A stretch of DNA of 5,720 nucleotides, from NCBI GenBank assembly GCA_003561835.1, contig PWVN01000070.1, forward strand, positions 1 to 5,720. The letters run 5' to 3'. The notes under the pieces were generated by a model, which was given only the letters and a program-made list of their open reading frames with translations, had not been told where the DNA came from and did not search any database. Shown here one piece after another: positions 5,482 to 5,720 of the stretch. Origin of the DNA: Syntrophomonadaceae bacterium. Lineage in GTDB: Bacteria; Bacillota; Dethiobacteria; PWVN01. The position numbers and the translations under genes were made by a program. The stretch's first letter is position 1. Each line of letters starts with the position of its first letter.

Positions 5482-5720
5482 ATGGATAATTTAACTCCCA
5501 GGCAAAAACAGATTTTGAACTTTATCAAAAAAGAAGTCCAGGATAAAAACTACCCTCCTTCCGTCAGGGAGATCGGGAACGAGGTGGGCCTGAGCTCCAG
5601 CTCCACCGTCCATTCCCACCTGAACACCCTGGAGAAAAAGGGGTTTATTCGCAGGGACCCCACCAAACCCCGGGCCATAGAGATCCTGGAGCACGAATCC
5701 TTCCGGCAGCAAAAGGAGGG
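5482..5720 (+). CDS. lexA: LexA SOS repressor, N-terminal part (runs off window)
   Basis: LexA represses DNA-damage-response genes and is inactivated by RecA-stimulated self-cleavage. The first 79 codons are present and cover the winged helix-turn-helix domain: LTPRQKQILNFI (4-15), YPPSVREIGNEVGLSS (24-39), the recognition helix segment STVHSHLNTLEKKGFI (41-56) and the wing RRDPTKPRAIEI (57-68). The start is ATG at 5482 with GGGAGGT (5467-5473) eight bases upstream. The ATG at 5475 is in another frame and hits TAA after four codons. The cleavage site and the Ser/Lys catalytic dyad lie beyond the right edge. The upstream terminator and its own promoter separate it from leuA. Confidence 0.95.
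   Translation, partial: MDNLTPRQKQILNFIKKEVQDKNYPPSVREIGNEVGLSSSSTVHSHLNTLEKKGFIRRDPTKPRAIEILEHESFRQQKE

Overview
The window looks like a low-complexity stretch of chromosome from a Gram-positive, Clostridia-like member of the Bacillota. The evidence is a leucine-type T-box leader, strong purine-rich (AGGAGG-type) ribosome binding sites, a Bacillus-type SOS box (CGAAC-N4-GTTTG) in front of lexA, and GC-rich genes with AT-rich control regions. No species can be named from this sequence alone.

Layout, left to right. Positions 1 to about 712 are AT-rich and hold no intact gene. They contain short repeats and inverted repeats, a purine mirror repeat and protein-like open stretches in three different plus-strand frames, which suggests decayed coding DNA. 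On the minus strand, 713-850 is a 46-codon remnant of a GNAT acetyltransferase that abuts the end of ade. Positions 852-2639 (minus) are a full-length adenine deaminase gene (ade) interrupted by one in-frame TAA at 2000-1998. Positions 2641-3360 (minus) are an intact HAD-superfamily hydrolase one base upstream of ade. The two form a likely operon read leftwards from the 3361-3480 intergenic region.

Reading rightwards, a sigma-A-type promoter (3486-3514) drives a T-box leader (about 3541-3770) with a CTC leucine specifier. The leader controls leuA (3792-5348), 2-isopropylmalate synthase, the committed step of leucine synthesis. leuA ends inside a strong 15-bp terminator hairpin whose three-base loop is its own TGA stop codon. 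A separate promoter overlapped by a LexA operator then drives lexA, whose first 79 codons are present before the window ends.

Functionally there are three independent units: a purine-salvage/HAD operon that looks damaged, a leucine-responsive leuA unit regulated by uncharged tRNA-Leu, and an autoregulated SOS repressor. I see no convincing new multi-gene system. The items most worth a second look are the interrupted ade, the covarying T-box/antiterminator, the stop codon in the terminator loop, and the decayed left-hand region.
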